This document shows positions 51,013-59,430 of a stretch of 64,000 nucleotides of DNA, in pieces. The translations under genes were made by a program, and so were the position numbers. Each line of letters begins with the position of its first letter. Positions within the stretch are counted from its first letter, which is position 1. Under the pieces are notes generated by a model. It was not told where the DNA came from. It was given only the letters and a program-made list of their open reading frames with translations, and did not search any database. This DNA comes from Salegentibacter sp. R32 (lineage in GTDB: Bacteria > Bacteroidota > Bacteroidia > Flavobacteriales > Flavobacteriaceae), in the NCBI RefSeq assembly GCF_008692195.1, contig NZ_RXOM01000065.1, positions 1-64,000 of the forward strand. The letters are read 5' to 3'.

Positions 51013-52128
51013 ATGGTGATTCAACTTTCAGTAATTATTCTCAACTATAAAGTCCCTTATTATTTGATGCAATGCCTTTCGAGTGTAGAAAAGGCACTTC
51101 AACAAATTCCTTCAGAAATTATTGTGGTTGATAACAATTCCGAAGACCAAAGTTGCGATTGGGTAAAACATTATTTTCCTGAAGTAAGTTTAATTCAGAA
51201 TCAAGAAAACGTAGGTTTCAGTAAAGGAAATAACGCCGGGGTAAAATTAGCAAGAGGGAAATACATTTGTTTGTTGAATCCCGATACCGTAGTAAGTGAA
51301 ACTGTTTTTAAAAATTTATTGCAGTTTGCTGAAAATTATCAAGATTTGGGAGCCTTGGGACCAAAGTTAATAGATGGCACCGGAAATTTTCTTCCCGAAT
51401 CCAAACGAAATTTGCCCACACCCAAAGTAGCACTTCAAAAACTCGCTAAACTTGAAAAGAAATATTATTCAGCTTTAGGCGAAGAAGAAACCGGAAAAGT
51501 AGATGTCTTGGTCGGTGCGTTTATGTTGATGCTGAAAGAACGCTACGAAGAAATTGGCGGTCTCGATGAAGATTATTTTATGTACGGGGAAGACATCGAT
51601 TTGTCCTACAAATTTTTAAAAGCCGGTTACCAAAATTATTATTTAGGAACGGAAAAAGTACTGCATTACAAAGGAGAAAGTACGTTGAAAGATGAAAAAT
51701 ACCGAAAGCGCTTTTATGGAGCAATGAAGATTTTTTACCAAAAACACTTTCAGAAAACTGGATTGTTGAATCCAGCCATCAATATGTCACTTAATTTGGC
51801 TAAATTTTTACATCGTGTAAAACATGAAAACAAAACACTTTGCACTTATGAGAACGTATATTGGTTAAGTACGAAGGGAATTCCTGAGCGGCTTCAGCAA
51901 AAAATTCATTCAGAAATAAAACATATTCATCCAAAAGAATTAAAAAACTATGATATTCAAAATTCAAAATTAATTTTTGATGCAGAAACTATGGACTATC
52001 AAGAAATTTTTAGTATCATGGAAAATCTTAAAATCAAGCAAAATTACTTTCGAATAAAACCTTTAAATTTTAATTTTATCGTCGGAAGTGATAAAAGTAC
52101 AAGTCAGGGAGCGATTCTTGAGTTTTGA
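51013..52128 (+). CDS. Glycosyltransferase family 2
   Basis: This 371-residue GT-A enzyme has the SVIILNYKVPYYL N-terminal strand, VVDNNSEDQS, the metal-binding LLNPDTVV motif near residue 89, GAFMLMLKERYEEIGGLDED and YGEDIDLSYKFLKAGY, typical of GT2 rhamnosyl- or related transferases. The C-terminal about 100 residues have no recognised domain. I chose the ATG two bases after the recR stop; another start 24 bases upstream would overlap recR and adds non-family residues. The acceptor is unknown. It is a distant relative of the enzyme at 1.7 kb. Confidence 0.88.
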   Translation: MVIQLSVIILNYKVPYYLMQCLSSVEKALQQIPSEIIVVDNNSEDQSCDWVKHYFPEVSLIQNQENVGFSKGNNAGVKLARGKYICLLNPDTVVSETVFKNLLQFAENYQDLGALGPKLIDGTGNFLPESKRNLPTPKVALQKLAKLEKKYYSALGEEETGKVDVLVGAFMLMLKERYEEIGGLDEDYFMYGEDIDLSYKFLKAGYQNYYLGTEKVLHYKGESTLKDEKYRKRFYGAMKIFYQKHFQKTGLLNPAINMSLNLAKFLHRVKHENKTLCTYENVYWLSTKGIPERLQQKIHSEIKHIHPKELKNYDIQNSKLIFDAETMDYQEIFSIMENLKIKQNYFRIKPLNFNFIVGSDKSTSQGAILEF

Positions 52129-52210
52129 TTATTGAAAAATAATTACTTTTTGATTGATTTTTTATTAAATTCGCAATCTAAAACAAAAATTACACCTTAG
52201 GGTTTAAGAT

Positions 52211-53527
52211 ATGGCAAAATTTGAACTGAAATTACCCAAAATGGGAGAAAGTGTTGCAGAAGCAACCATTACAAATTGGTTAAAAGAAGTTGGTGATACC
52301 ATCGAGGAAGATGAAGCAGTATTGGAAATCGCAACCGATAAGGTAGATAGCGAAGTTCCCAGTGAAGTAGATGGTGTCTTGGTAGAGAAACTTTTTGAAC
52401 CCGATGATGTAGTTCAAGTAGGCCAAACCATAGCTATTATAGAAACCGAAGGCGAAGTAGAACAAAGTAGCGGGAGTAATGAAACTACCACTACTTCAAC
52501 CGAAGAATCTTCAGCAAACGTAGCTGCGGTAGAAGAAACCGTGAGTCAAGCAAAAGCTACGGCAAGTAACGAAGATTATTCCGATAGTGAGCGTTTTTAT
52601 TCTCCATTGGTGAAGAATATTGCCAAAGAAGAAAATATCAGTTTAGAAGAACTGGAAAACGTAAACGGAACCGGGAAAGATGGCCGGGTAACCAAAGACG
52701 ATATTTTAGCTTACGTTAAAAATAGAGGAGAACAACCAGCTCAACCGGCTGCAAAACCTGCTAGTGCTTCTCAAAAATCTGCACCAAAACCAGTCGCAGC
52801 GCCTATTAGTGTAAATGGGGAAGATGAAATTATTGAAATGACCCGAATGGGGAAAATGATTTCTCACCATATGGTGAATAGTGTACAAACTTCAGCGCAT
52901 GTACAATCATTTATTGAAGTTGATGTTACCAAGATCTGGAATTGGAGAAATAAAGTCAAAAATGAATTTGCTAAGCGTGAAGGGGAAAAATTGACCTTTA
53001 CTCCAATTTTTATGGAAGCGGTAGCAAAAGCCATTAAAGACTTCCCATTGATTAATATTTCGGTTGATGGAGATAAAATTATTAAGCGTAAAAACATTAA
53101 TTTAGGAATGGCAGCTGCACTTGCTGATGGTAATTTAATTGTACCGGTAATTCACAATGCCGACCAGTTAAACTTGGTTGGTTTAGCTAAGAAAGTAAAC
53201 GACTTGGCGAATCGGGCACGTGGAGGTAAATTAAAACCGGACGAAACCCAAGGGGGAACTTACACAGTAACCAACGTGGGAACTTTTGGTAGCGTATTGG
53301 GAACGCCAATTATCAATCAACCACAGGTAGGGATTTTAGCGTTAGGAGCGATTAGAAAAGTTCCTGCAGTAATTGAAACCCCGGAAGGAGATTTTATAGG
53401 AATTAGACACAAAATGTTCTTATCACATAGTTACGACCACCGTGTGGTAAACGGAGCTTTAGGTGGGCAGTTCGTACAGCGCGTAGCTCAGTACCTAGAA
53501 GCTTTTGATGAAGGTAGGGATTTTTAA
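52211..53527 (+). CDS. 2-Oxoacid dehydrogenase complex, E2 acyltransferase
   Basis: This is the core acyltransferase of a 2-oxoacid dehydrogenase complex. The lipoyl domain is N-terminal, with the lipoylated Lys44 in EIATDKVDSEV. An Ala-, Glu- and Thr-rich linker leads to a peripheral-subunit-binding domain (about residues 135-172: YSPLVKNIAKEENISLEELE). The catalytic domain follows, with the active-site His in SYDHRVVNGALGG. One lipoyl domain and the PKMGESVAEATI start favour a branched-chain or 2-oxoglutarate type over pyruvate. The E1 and E3 genes are not adjacent. A strong terminator follows, and the upstream gene ends 82 bases away. Confidence 0.88.
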   Translation: MAKFELKLPKMGESVAEATITNWLKEVGDTIEEDEAVLEIATDKVDSEVPSEVDGVLVEKLFEPDDVVQVGQTIAIIETEGEVEQSSGSNETTTTSTEESSANVAAVEETVSQAKATASNEDYSDSERFYSPLVKNIAKEENISLEELENVNGTGKDGRVTKDDILAYVKNRGEQPAQPAAKPASASQKSAPKPVAAPISVNGEDEIIEMTRMGKMISHHMVNSVQTSAHVQSFIEVDVTKIWNWRNKVKNEFAKREGEKLTFTPIFMEAVAKAIKDFPLINISVDGDKIIKRKNINLGMAAALADGNLIVPVIHNADQLNLVGLAKKVNDLANRARGGKLKPDETQGGTYTVTNVGTFGSVLGTPIINQPQVGILALGAIRKVPAVIETPEGDFIGIRHKMFLSHSYDHRVVNGALGGQFVQRVAQYLEAFDEGRDF

Positions 53528-53549
53528 ATTATAGAATAGATTACACAAG

Positions 53550-53577
53550 AAAGCCTCAAGAAATTGAGGCTTTTTTT
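53550..53577. terminator. Bidirectional terminator
   Basis: A perfect 10-base stem (AAAGCCTCAA with TTGAGGCTTT), a GAAA tetraloop and T runs lie between the converging E2 and outer-membrane protein genes, so it can end both. Confidence 0.85.
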
Positions 53578-53597
53578 ATTGAATATATTTTTAGGGT

Positions 53598-54158
53598 TTA
53601 GAAACGATAACCTATGTTAAAACCAAATTTACCTACAATTATCATATCGGTTTTTTCTGTATTTATTAAGTTTCGACCGATTCCTGCATTCAACTCAAAT
53701 ACAATTCCATTTTTGGTTACCCATTTACCACCAAGGCCCAAACCTAATGCTAAATCTAAAAAGTTATCATCTCGATAGTCTAAAAATACCTCATCTTCGT
53801 AATATGCATCTCCCTCATTAGAATTAATCATCGTAAAACCTTCAACAAAAAAACCTGCAGCATATTTTTTACCGAAAAATACACGATAATATGGAGAGAA
53901 GTAATAATTCAAGGAGCCATCTAAATTTTCATTATCATAAGGTATAAATACAGAAGCACCAATAGAGCTTTCACTATTTAAATTCCTTTCATAGCTCGCT
54001 TCGAACGCGCCAATTAGCAGAATTATCCCATTTAATTTTACTTCATTGTATTTTTGAAACGGATCAGCGATACTGTCTTTTTGGGACTTCTGTTCTTGTT
54101 GTGCAAAGCAATTAGAAATTAACATTGCTAAAGCTATAGTAAACAATAATTTTTTCAT
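53598..54158 (-). CDS. Outer-membrane beta-barrel protein, DUF3575-like
   Basis: This 186-residue exported protein (signal peptide ending NCFAQ) consists of alternating beta strands that end in Phe, including the terminal GFNIGYRF. That makes an outer-membrane beta barrel of the DUF3575 or OmpW-like type, with about eight strands. Acidic loops such as NSNEGDAYYEDE face outwards in such barrels. Function is unknown. It is transcribed away from sbcC, which lies 47 bases downstream of its start on the other side, so it is probably a single-gene unit. Confidence 0.75.
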   Translation of the reverse strand: MKKLLFTIALAMLISNCFAQQEQKSQKDSIADPFQKYNEVKLNGIILLIGAFEASYERNLNSESSIGASVFIPYDNENLDGSLNYYFSPYYRVFFGKKYAAGFFVEGFTMINSNEGDAYYEDEVFLDYRDDNFLDLALGLGLGGKWVTKNGIVFELNAGIGRNLINTEKTDMIIVGKFGFNIGYRF

Positions 54159-54205
54159 AAGTAGATGGATAAGTTTTAAATCGCTAATATATATAAAAAA
54201 CTCGA

Positions 54206-57200
54206 TTACACAATCTTCAAATTACTATAGCCTTGACCGTTTTGCGTGAGTTGAATTTGCGTTGCAATGCGTTCTTTTAAACTTTCTACGTGACTAATCA
54301 CCCCAATCATTTTGGAAGATTCTGCCTGTAAAACTTCTAAGGTGTCGAGCGTTTGATCTAAAGTCTCGGGGTCTAAAGTCCCAAAACCTTCATCGATAAA
54401 AAGACTGTTAATTTCTATATTTCGAGAAGCCAGATCAGAAAGGGCTAAAGCGAGCGCTAAACTTAAAATGAAGGTTTCGCCACCCGAAAGCGTTTTAATA
54501 GAACGCCGTTGACCGCCCATATGCTCATCGATCGCGACTAAACTATCATCTTCCTCATCGGTTGGTTGATCGATGCGATAACGGTCGCTTAAATTCATTA
54601 GACGTTTATTCGCAAGTTGTAAAAGTTGCGCTAGAGTTAGATCTTGAGCAAAATCGTTGAATTTATTACCGGTTTTATCACCGATCAAATCATTTAAAAT
54701 TTTCCAATGTTCCGATTGTTTTAGCTGTTTATCTACTTCATTTTGCAATTTTTCAATTTGCTTTAAATTTTCTGTTTGATTTTTTAATAAGCGTGAAACT
54801 TCGTTAAGTTCCTCGTCATTTTTAGTTAAGCTTTCTTTTTCCTGCTGAAGTTGCTCTTGCAGTTTTTCCAGACTCGTTTCGCTATCTTTTTCTTGTAGCT
54901 TTTTGATTTCTTCCTGTAATTTTTGCTGAAGCGTTTTTAACTCAATTCCCTTTTGTTGAAGCTGTTCTCGCTCTTTTTGCCAAGCCTGAGCTTCCGTAGC
55001 GGTAAGTCGTAACGATAAAGCCTCTTCAATACTTTGGTAGCCTTTTTCGATAAGTTGAGTAGTGAGTGTTTTGGTTAATTTCGCTAATTTCTCGTTTACT
55101 TCTGTAAGCGATTTTTCTGTAGTTTCAAGTAATTTTTGTTGCTGAAAAATATCTTGTTCATTTCTATTCCAAGAAGTTTCTACAGTGTTGATTTCTTTTT
55201 CAAAATTGCTTCCTTTAAAAAGAGTTTCAATCGCTTCACTTTTTGCTTTTCCTCTAGCGATTAACTCCGCTAATTCTCTAGATTTTTCTGATAATTCTTG
55301 AAGTTGAGCTAAGTCTTCTTTTAGTTGCTTAGCTTGGTCTAATTCTTTTAAATTAGTTTCTAGTTTCGTTTCCATTTCAGCAAAAGATTGTTCTTTCTTC
55401 TGCTGAAGAATTACGGCGAAATTTTCTTCAAACTCTTTTTCTTTTCCTGTTAATAAGCTTTCAGTTGGCGTAATTTCCTTTTCAAGCTTTTCCTGGTGCT
55501 GCTGAAATTGTTGCCATTGCGTTTTTTCGCGAGTGAGCTCTTGTTGTAATTGCTGAATTGTTTTTTGCAAGGCTTCAACTTCTGTTTTTAAGTGATTTTC
55601 AACTTCTGGATGCGCTAAAGCAAACGGATGATGCGTCGATCCGCATAACGGGCAAGGTTCATTTTCAACCAGATCTTTACGAAAATCTTCCAGCTGTTTT
55701 TGCAATTGCTCAACTTCTAAGGTTTTTTGCTTGGTTTCGAGCTGTGCATTTTTCAGTTTTAATTCTTGCTGAAGTTTTTCTACTTGTTGTGGTAAATTTT
55801 TTAAGGAAGTATTGATTTTTTTCAGCTCTTCCGATTTTTGGTTGAGGTCTTTCTTTAATTGAAGTAGTTGAAAATCCTCTTTTTCCGCAGCACGAGTTAG
55901 TTTTAACTGCTGCTGAATTTCTTCTTGCCAAACAGGGATCGATTTATCTTCAAGCTGAAACTTCTTATTCAACTTTTCAAAAGCGCTAGATTTTTCGTGT
56001 TGTTTTTCTTTTAACTCTTGCTGAAAAATGCCTGTATTTGAAGGCTTTGAATTAAACTGAAAGTCTTTTAGTAAACCGGAAATATGTTGTTCAGAAGTTC
56101 TGTAAACCGATAACAATTCGCTTCGCTCTGTAATTAATGTTCGAACTTTTTCTTTATAATCATTGAGTTTTTCAGAAGCATTTTGCGGACTAATTTCTAA
56201 CTGAAAAGTTGAAGAGAAATCCGTCTGTAAATGCGTTCGCTTTTGCTGAAAGTCTTTTAAATTCTGTTGAATTTCATCAATGTGCTCTGTGTTGCTTTTT
56301 TTCTCTTTTTGAAGGTTTTGCCAAGCATTCAAATCTTCAGAGAAAAACTGTATTTCTTCGTGTTGCTTGAGTTTTTTTCCTTTTTCTTTTTCAAACTCAG
56401 TTGTTAAAGTTTTAATTTGAGTAATCTGTTTTTCGGTAGCTAAAAGTTCTTTTTGTTGATGCTGTAAGTTCTCTTTCAACGTAATCGCTTCCGAATTTTT
56501 TTGAATAGAAAGGTTTAAGTTCTTCTTTTCGAGTTGTAGTTTTTCAGCCTTAGTTTGCTTTTCGGCATAAACTTCTTCAGCTAATAATTGCTCTTTAAAA
56601 GTTTCAATTTTAAGCCGTTTTTCTTCGGTGTCTTTTTTAACCTGATTATATTTTAAGAAGGCTTCCTGACCAATTCTGCGGTAAATTTGAGTTCCGGTAA
56701 TTTTTTCTAGAAGTGCGCCGCGTTCTTTTTTCGGTACTTGCAAGAATTTGGCAAATTCGCCTTGCGCCAATACCACAGATTTGATGAATTGGTCGTAGTT
56801 TAAGCCAATTAGTTCTTCATTTTTACCGGGAACATCGGACTTTTTTAAATCTAAATGTCCGCTTTCTAAATTCGCCAATTCCATATGGTAATCGCGTAGA
56901 TTTCCGGTTCTGGCGGTAGAAATTTGCCAAGTAGAAGCGAAAACGCCTTGTTTACATTCATACGTAATTTTAGTGTAGGCTTCTTTTTGATTGCGCGTAA
57001 GAATAGCACCTTTTTTTAACACTTCGGCAGTACTCAATTTCCCCAATCGCGGCACTTGATTAAATAGCGCTAAAGAAATGACATCGAGAATCGTAGTTTT
57101 TCCGCTACCTGTTGGTCCGGTAATGGCAAATAAACTGTTTTGCAAAAACGGTTCTTTGGTAAAATCTATTTCGTGCTCGCCACGCAGCGAGTTGATATTT

Positions 57201-57226
57201 TTAAAAGCTATTTTTAATATTTTCAT
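54206..57226 (-). CDS. sbcC: Exonuclease SbcCD, ATPase subunit SbcC
   Basis: This SMC/Rad50-like ATPase partners with the SbcD nuclease to cut hairpins and DNA ends. The N-terminal Walker A is ITGPTGSGKTTILDV (near residue 37). Two long coiled coils flank the zinc hook CPLCGS (near residue 525), and the C-terminal part has the ABC signature TLSGGETFILSLALALALSD and the Walker B SLFIDEGFGTLDPE. The length of 1006 fits. The partner gene sbcD lies upstream, but a repeat element of about 80 bases sits between them. Confidence 0.95.
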   Translation of the reverse strand: MKILKIAFKNINSLRGEHEIDFTKEPFLQNSLFAITGPTGSGKTTILDVISLALFNQVPRLGKLSTAEVLKKGAILTRNQKEAYTKITYECKQGVFASTWQISTARTGNLRDYHMELANLESGHLDLKKSDVPGKNEELIGLNYDQFIKSVVLAQGEFAKFLQVPKKERGALLEKITGTQIYRRIGQEAFLKYNQVKKDTEEKRLKIETFKEQLLAEEVYAEKQTKAEKLQLEKKNLNLSIQKNSEAITLKENLQHQQKELLATEKQITQIKTLTTEFEKEKGKKLKQHEEIQFFSEDLNAWQNLQKEKKSNTEHIDEIQQNLKDFQQKRTHLQTDFSSTFQLEISPQNASEKLNDYKEKVRTLITERSELLSVYRTSEQHISGLLKDFQFNSKPSNTGIFQQELKEKQHEKSSAFEKLNKKFQLEDKSIPVWQEEIQQQLKLTRAAEKEDFQLLQLKKDLNQKSEELKKINTSLKNLPQQVEKLQQELKLKNAQLETKQKTLEVEQLQKQLEDFRKDLVENEPCPLCGSTHHPFALAHPEVENHLKTEVEALQKTIQQLQQELTREKTQWQQFQQHQEKLEKEITPTESLLTGKEKEFEENFAVILQQKKEQSFAEMETKLETNLKELDQAKQLKEDLAQLQELSEKSRELAELIARGKAKSEAIETLFKGSNFEKEINTVETSWNRNEQDIFQQQKLLETTEKSLTEVNEKLAKLTKTLTTQLIEKGYQSIEEALSLRLTATEAQAWQKEREQLQQKGIELKTLQQKLQEEIKKLQEKDSETSLEKLQEQLQQEKESLTKNDEELNEVSRLLKNQTENLKQIEKLQNEVDKQLKQSEHWKILNDLIGDKTGNKFNDFAQDLTLAQLLQLANKRLMNLSDRYRIDQPTDEEDDSLVAIDEHMGGQRRSIKTLSGGETFILSLALALALSDLASRNIEINSLFIDEGFGTLDPETLDQTLDTLEVLQAESSKMIGVISHVESLKERIATQIQLTQNGQGYSNLKIV

Positions 57227-57266
57227 TCAAGTTATTTTATATCTTGACCTTAGCTATTTTAACTTA

Positions 57267-57344
57267 CGTCATGCTGAATTTATTAGCATCTCATCAAAAT
57301 CATTTACACTTATAATGTGATCCTGAATCAAGTTCAGAGTGACG
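57267..57344. repeat. Compound palindromic repeat C between sbcD and sbcC
   Basis: The outer arms CGTCA...CTGAA (57267-57278) and TTCAG...TGACG (57333-57344) pair with two mismatches. Inside are ATGCT/AGCAT (57271-57289) and CTGAA/TTCAG (57323-57337) hairpins. The form CGTCATGCTGAA with TTCAGAGTGACG recurs between genes of many flavobacteria, from memory. It lies between two genes that normally form one operon. Confidence 0.7.
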
Positions 57345-57358
57345 AAAATTTTTAATTA

Positions 57359-58570
57359 TTAATTTCTGGAATTCACTTCTTCCAATAATTCTTGAAAAGC
57401 GATATTCACTTTTTCTTTGACTTCTTCCGCATAACTGTGTTGCGCCAACAATTTCTGAAAGACTTCTTGCGGTTTTAAATCTTCTAAATGCTGATGACTT
57501 TCAAACAACTTTCCGCTTTCTCGTAACTGATTTTTAAAGGTAGCTCTGTGTTTTACGATCTCGAAATTGGCTTCCTCGAAGTTGGTTACCAAATCGTCTA
57601 ATTGCGCAATTAAATTGGCATCATAATTTTCTTCTTTCAATTCAACTTCAATCAAATTAGTTAAACTGCCTTGCGACTCTAAACTGAATAATTTCTGCTG
57701 AATTTCAGCAATGCTTCCGCTAATACGAATTAATTTTCGAAAATTTGGGATGGCAATGCTTTCGGGTTCAAAACCATTTTCAGTATCAATCAGTAACAAT
57801 CTTTTTTCATCTTTACGCTCACTAAACGAAAGTGGGAGCGGAGAACCACTATAAAACGTAGGAATTTGCGCATTTACGCGTTGCGGTTTGTGTATGTGAC
57901 CTAATGCTACATAACTAAACTCTTCGCCAAATTGACTGGCTTGAAAAGCCGCTTGATTCCCGATCTGGATGTCACGCTCACTGTCAGAAGTTTCAATACC
58001 GGCCGCATATAAATGTCCCATCGCTAAGACAGGAAGTTTAGGATAAAGAACTTTACTGGTTTTTGCGGCTTTCGTAAAGCTTGCTTCAATCCCTTTTCTA
58101 ATGGCTTCAATTCTGTTTTCATAAACGACTTCTTCATCAATCGATCGCAGATCACTATCACGTAAAAATGGGATGGCAGCGACAATGAGTTCGTTTTCTC
58201 CTTTTTTATTCTGAAGTGGAATTAAACATTCTTCAACTTCCGAAGGCATCCCGCCGATAACGGTCACATTTAATTCATTTAAAATTTCTTTTGGCGCATC
58301 GAGCATACTTGGCGAATCGTGATTGCCGCCGGTAATAATGAGTTGACAGTTGGTTTTTCTTAGCTGAAGCAACGCGCGGTAATATTGTTTTCGAGCTTCT
58401 GCAGAAGGATTTGCCAGATCAAACACATCTCCTGAAATTAAAACAGCTTCAATTTCTTTGTCGGTGATCAACTTGATTAACCAATTGATAAACAAGTCGA
58501 AATCTTCGTATAGATAATGTTTGTGCAGTTTTTTACCAATATGCCAATCGGCGGTATGTAGAATTTTCAT
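57359..58570 (-). CDS. sbcD: Exonuclease SbcCD, nuclease subunit SbcD
   Basis: This is the manganese-dependent Mre11-type nuclease of the SbcCD complex. The phosphodiesterase motifs are ILHTADWHIGK (residues about 3-13), VLISGDVFDLANPS (near 46), ITGGNHDSPSML (near 79), the His in MGHLYAAG (near 185) and ALGHIHKPQ (near 223). The C-terminal half is a capping and SbcC-binding region. The 403 residues fit SbcD. The gene is transcribed towards sbcC, with a 132-base gap occupied largely by repeat C. Confidence 0.95.
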   Translation of the reverse strand: MKILHTADWHIGKKLHKHYLYEDFDLFINWLIKLITDKEIEAVLISGDVFDLANPSAEARKQYYRALLQLRKTNCQLIITGGNHDSPSMLDAPKEILNELNVTVIGGMPSEVEECLIPLQNKKGENELIVAAIPFLRDSDLRSIDEEVVYENRIEAIRKGIEASFTKAAKTSKVLYPKLPVLAMGHLYAAGIETSDSERDIQIGNQAAFQASQFGEEFSYVALGHIHKPQRVNAQIPTFYSGSPLPLSFSERKDEKRLLLIDTENGFEPESIAIPNFRKLIRISGSIAEIQQKLFSLESQGSLTNLIEVELKEENYDANLIAQLDDLVTNFEEANFEIVKHRATFKNQLRESGKLFESHQHLEDLKPQEVFQKLLAQHSYAEEVKEKVNIAFQELLEEVNSRN

Positions 58571-58712
58571 AAAAATTGAATGTCAAGAAAAAAGAAAGTT
58601 CAATTTACGAAGTTAAGCGAAGCAATAAAAGAGAGAAGTTGTGGTTTTGTGAACAAATTGAGGTTTAAAAATTAAAGTTGAAAAATTATCTTTGTATTCT
58701 AAACTTCAACTA

Positions 58713-58814
58713 ATGGCAAAGTCGGGTGCGCAGAAAAATACCAAGAATAAAGCAAAGCATTCAAAATTAATGGCGCGCAAAAAGAATAAACTTCGACAAG
58801 AAAAAGAAAATTAA
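58713..58814 (+). CDS. Very small basic protein (33 residues)
   Basis: A short frame encodes a strongly basic, Lys/Asn-rich 33-residue protein starting MAKSGAQKNTKNKAKHSK and ending RQEKEN. An exact -7 box TATCTTTG lies 19 bases before its start (58687-58694), and its TAA overlaps the stop of the convergent acyltransferase by 4 bases. I recall similar basic peptides from flavobacteria. Composition suggests RNA or DNA binding, perhaps at the ribosome, but that is only a guess. It could also be non-coding; the promoter makes expression likely. Confidence 0.5.
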   Translation: MAKSGAQKNTKNKAKHSKLMARKKNKLRQEKEN

Positions 58815-59335
58815 AGATCGGCTTTTCCCTTTACGTTTTTATAAAAAAGCTGAAGTAATTTATAGTCTTTCTCGTAATGTCCGGTAGGGTAGAAGGCTTC
58901 CCCGATGCGGACGGTTTTTCTACCATAATCAAATGCTACGGGAATAATGGGGACTTTTGCCAACACGGCAATCCAATAAAAACCGCTTTTCCAATGTTGT
59001 ACTTTTTTTCGGGTTCCTTCGGGAGCTAAAGCTAATCGAAATTCATCTTTTTCTTGAAAGAGTTTAGCGATCGCTTCAACTTTGTTTTGTCCGGTGGTAC
59101 GATCGAGCGGACTGCCGCCCATCCATCGTAAATAGGCTCCTAATGGACCTTTGAATAATTCTTCCTTTGCTATATAATTAATATCTACCTGAATAATTTT
59201 TCGGGTAAAAGCGCCAATGTAAAAGTCGTGCCAACTGGTATGCGGAACCACAATAACCACCGATTTTTTAATAGAAGGGTTGAATTTTCCTTCAATTTTC
59301 CAGCCTAATAATTTATAAAAAATGAATTTTATCAT
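58811..59335 (-). CDS. 1-Acylglycerol-3-phosphate acyltransferase-like (PlsC family)
   Basis: This short PlsC-type acyltransferase probably adds an acyl chain to a phospholipid precursor. The catalytic motif is HTSWHDFYIG (His to Asp spacing as in HX4D), followed by GSPLDR and the PEGTRKKVQHWKSGFYWIA motif, and the hydrophobic IIPVAFDYG. At 174 residues it is smaller than PlsC itself (about 240), as is common for the PlsC-like group found in Bacteroidota. Whether the substrate is lysophosphatidate or another lipid is unclear. It is a single gene whose 3' end meets the small basic gene. Confidence 0.85.
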   Translation of the reverse strand: MIKFIFYKLLGWKIEGKFNPSIKKSVVIVVPHTSWHDFYIGAFTRKIIQVDINYIAKEELFKGPLGAYLRWMGGSPLDRTTGQNKVEAIAKLFQEKDEFRLALAPEGTRKKVQHWKSGFYWIAVLAKVPIIPVAFDYGRKTVRIGEAFYPTGHYEKDYKLLQLFYKNVKGKADL

Positions 59336-59379
59336 CTTATTTTTTAGAATTCAGTAAAAATAGATAATTAATTCAAAAA

Positions 59380-59407
59380 AATAACCCGCTTAAGTAAGCG
59401 GGTTATT
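59380..59407 (-). terminator. Terminator after the TonB receptor
   Basis: A perfect 13-base stem (AATAACCCGCTTA with TAAGCGGGTTATT) with a 2-base loop lies 24 bases past the stop codon, and T residues follow on the minus strand. Confidence 0.88.
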
Positions 59408-59430
59408 ACAACAATTATGTAGTTAAATAA

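Noticed and set aside
54206-58570. SbcCD as part of a phage-defence system such as Gabija or Lamassu
   Set aside because: SbcC and SbcD have their complete canonical motifs and no additional defence genes are adjacent.
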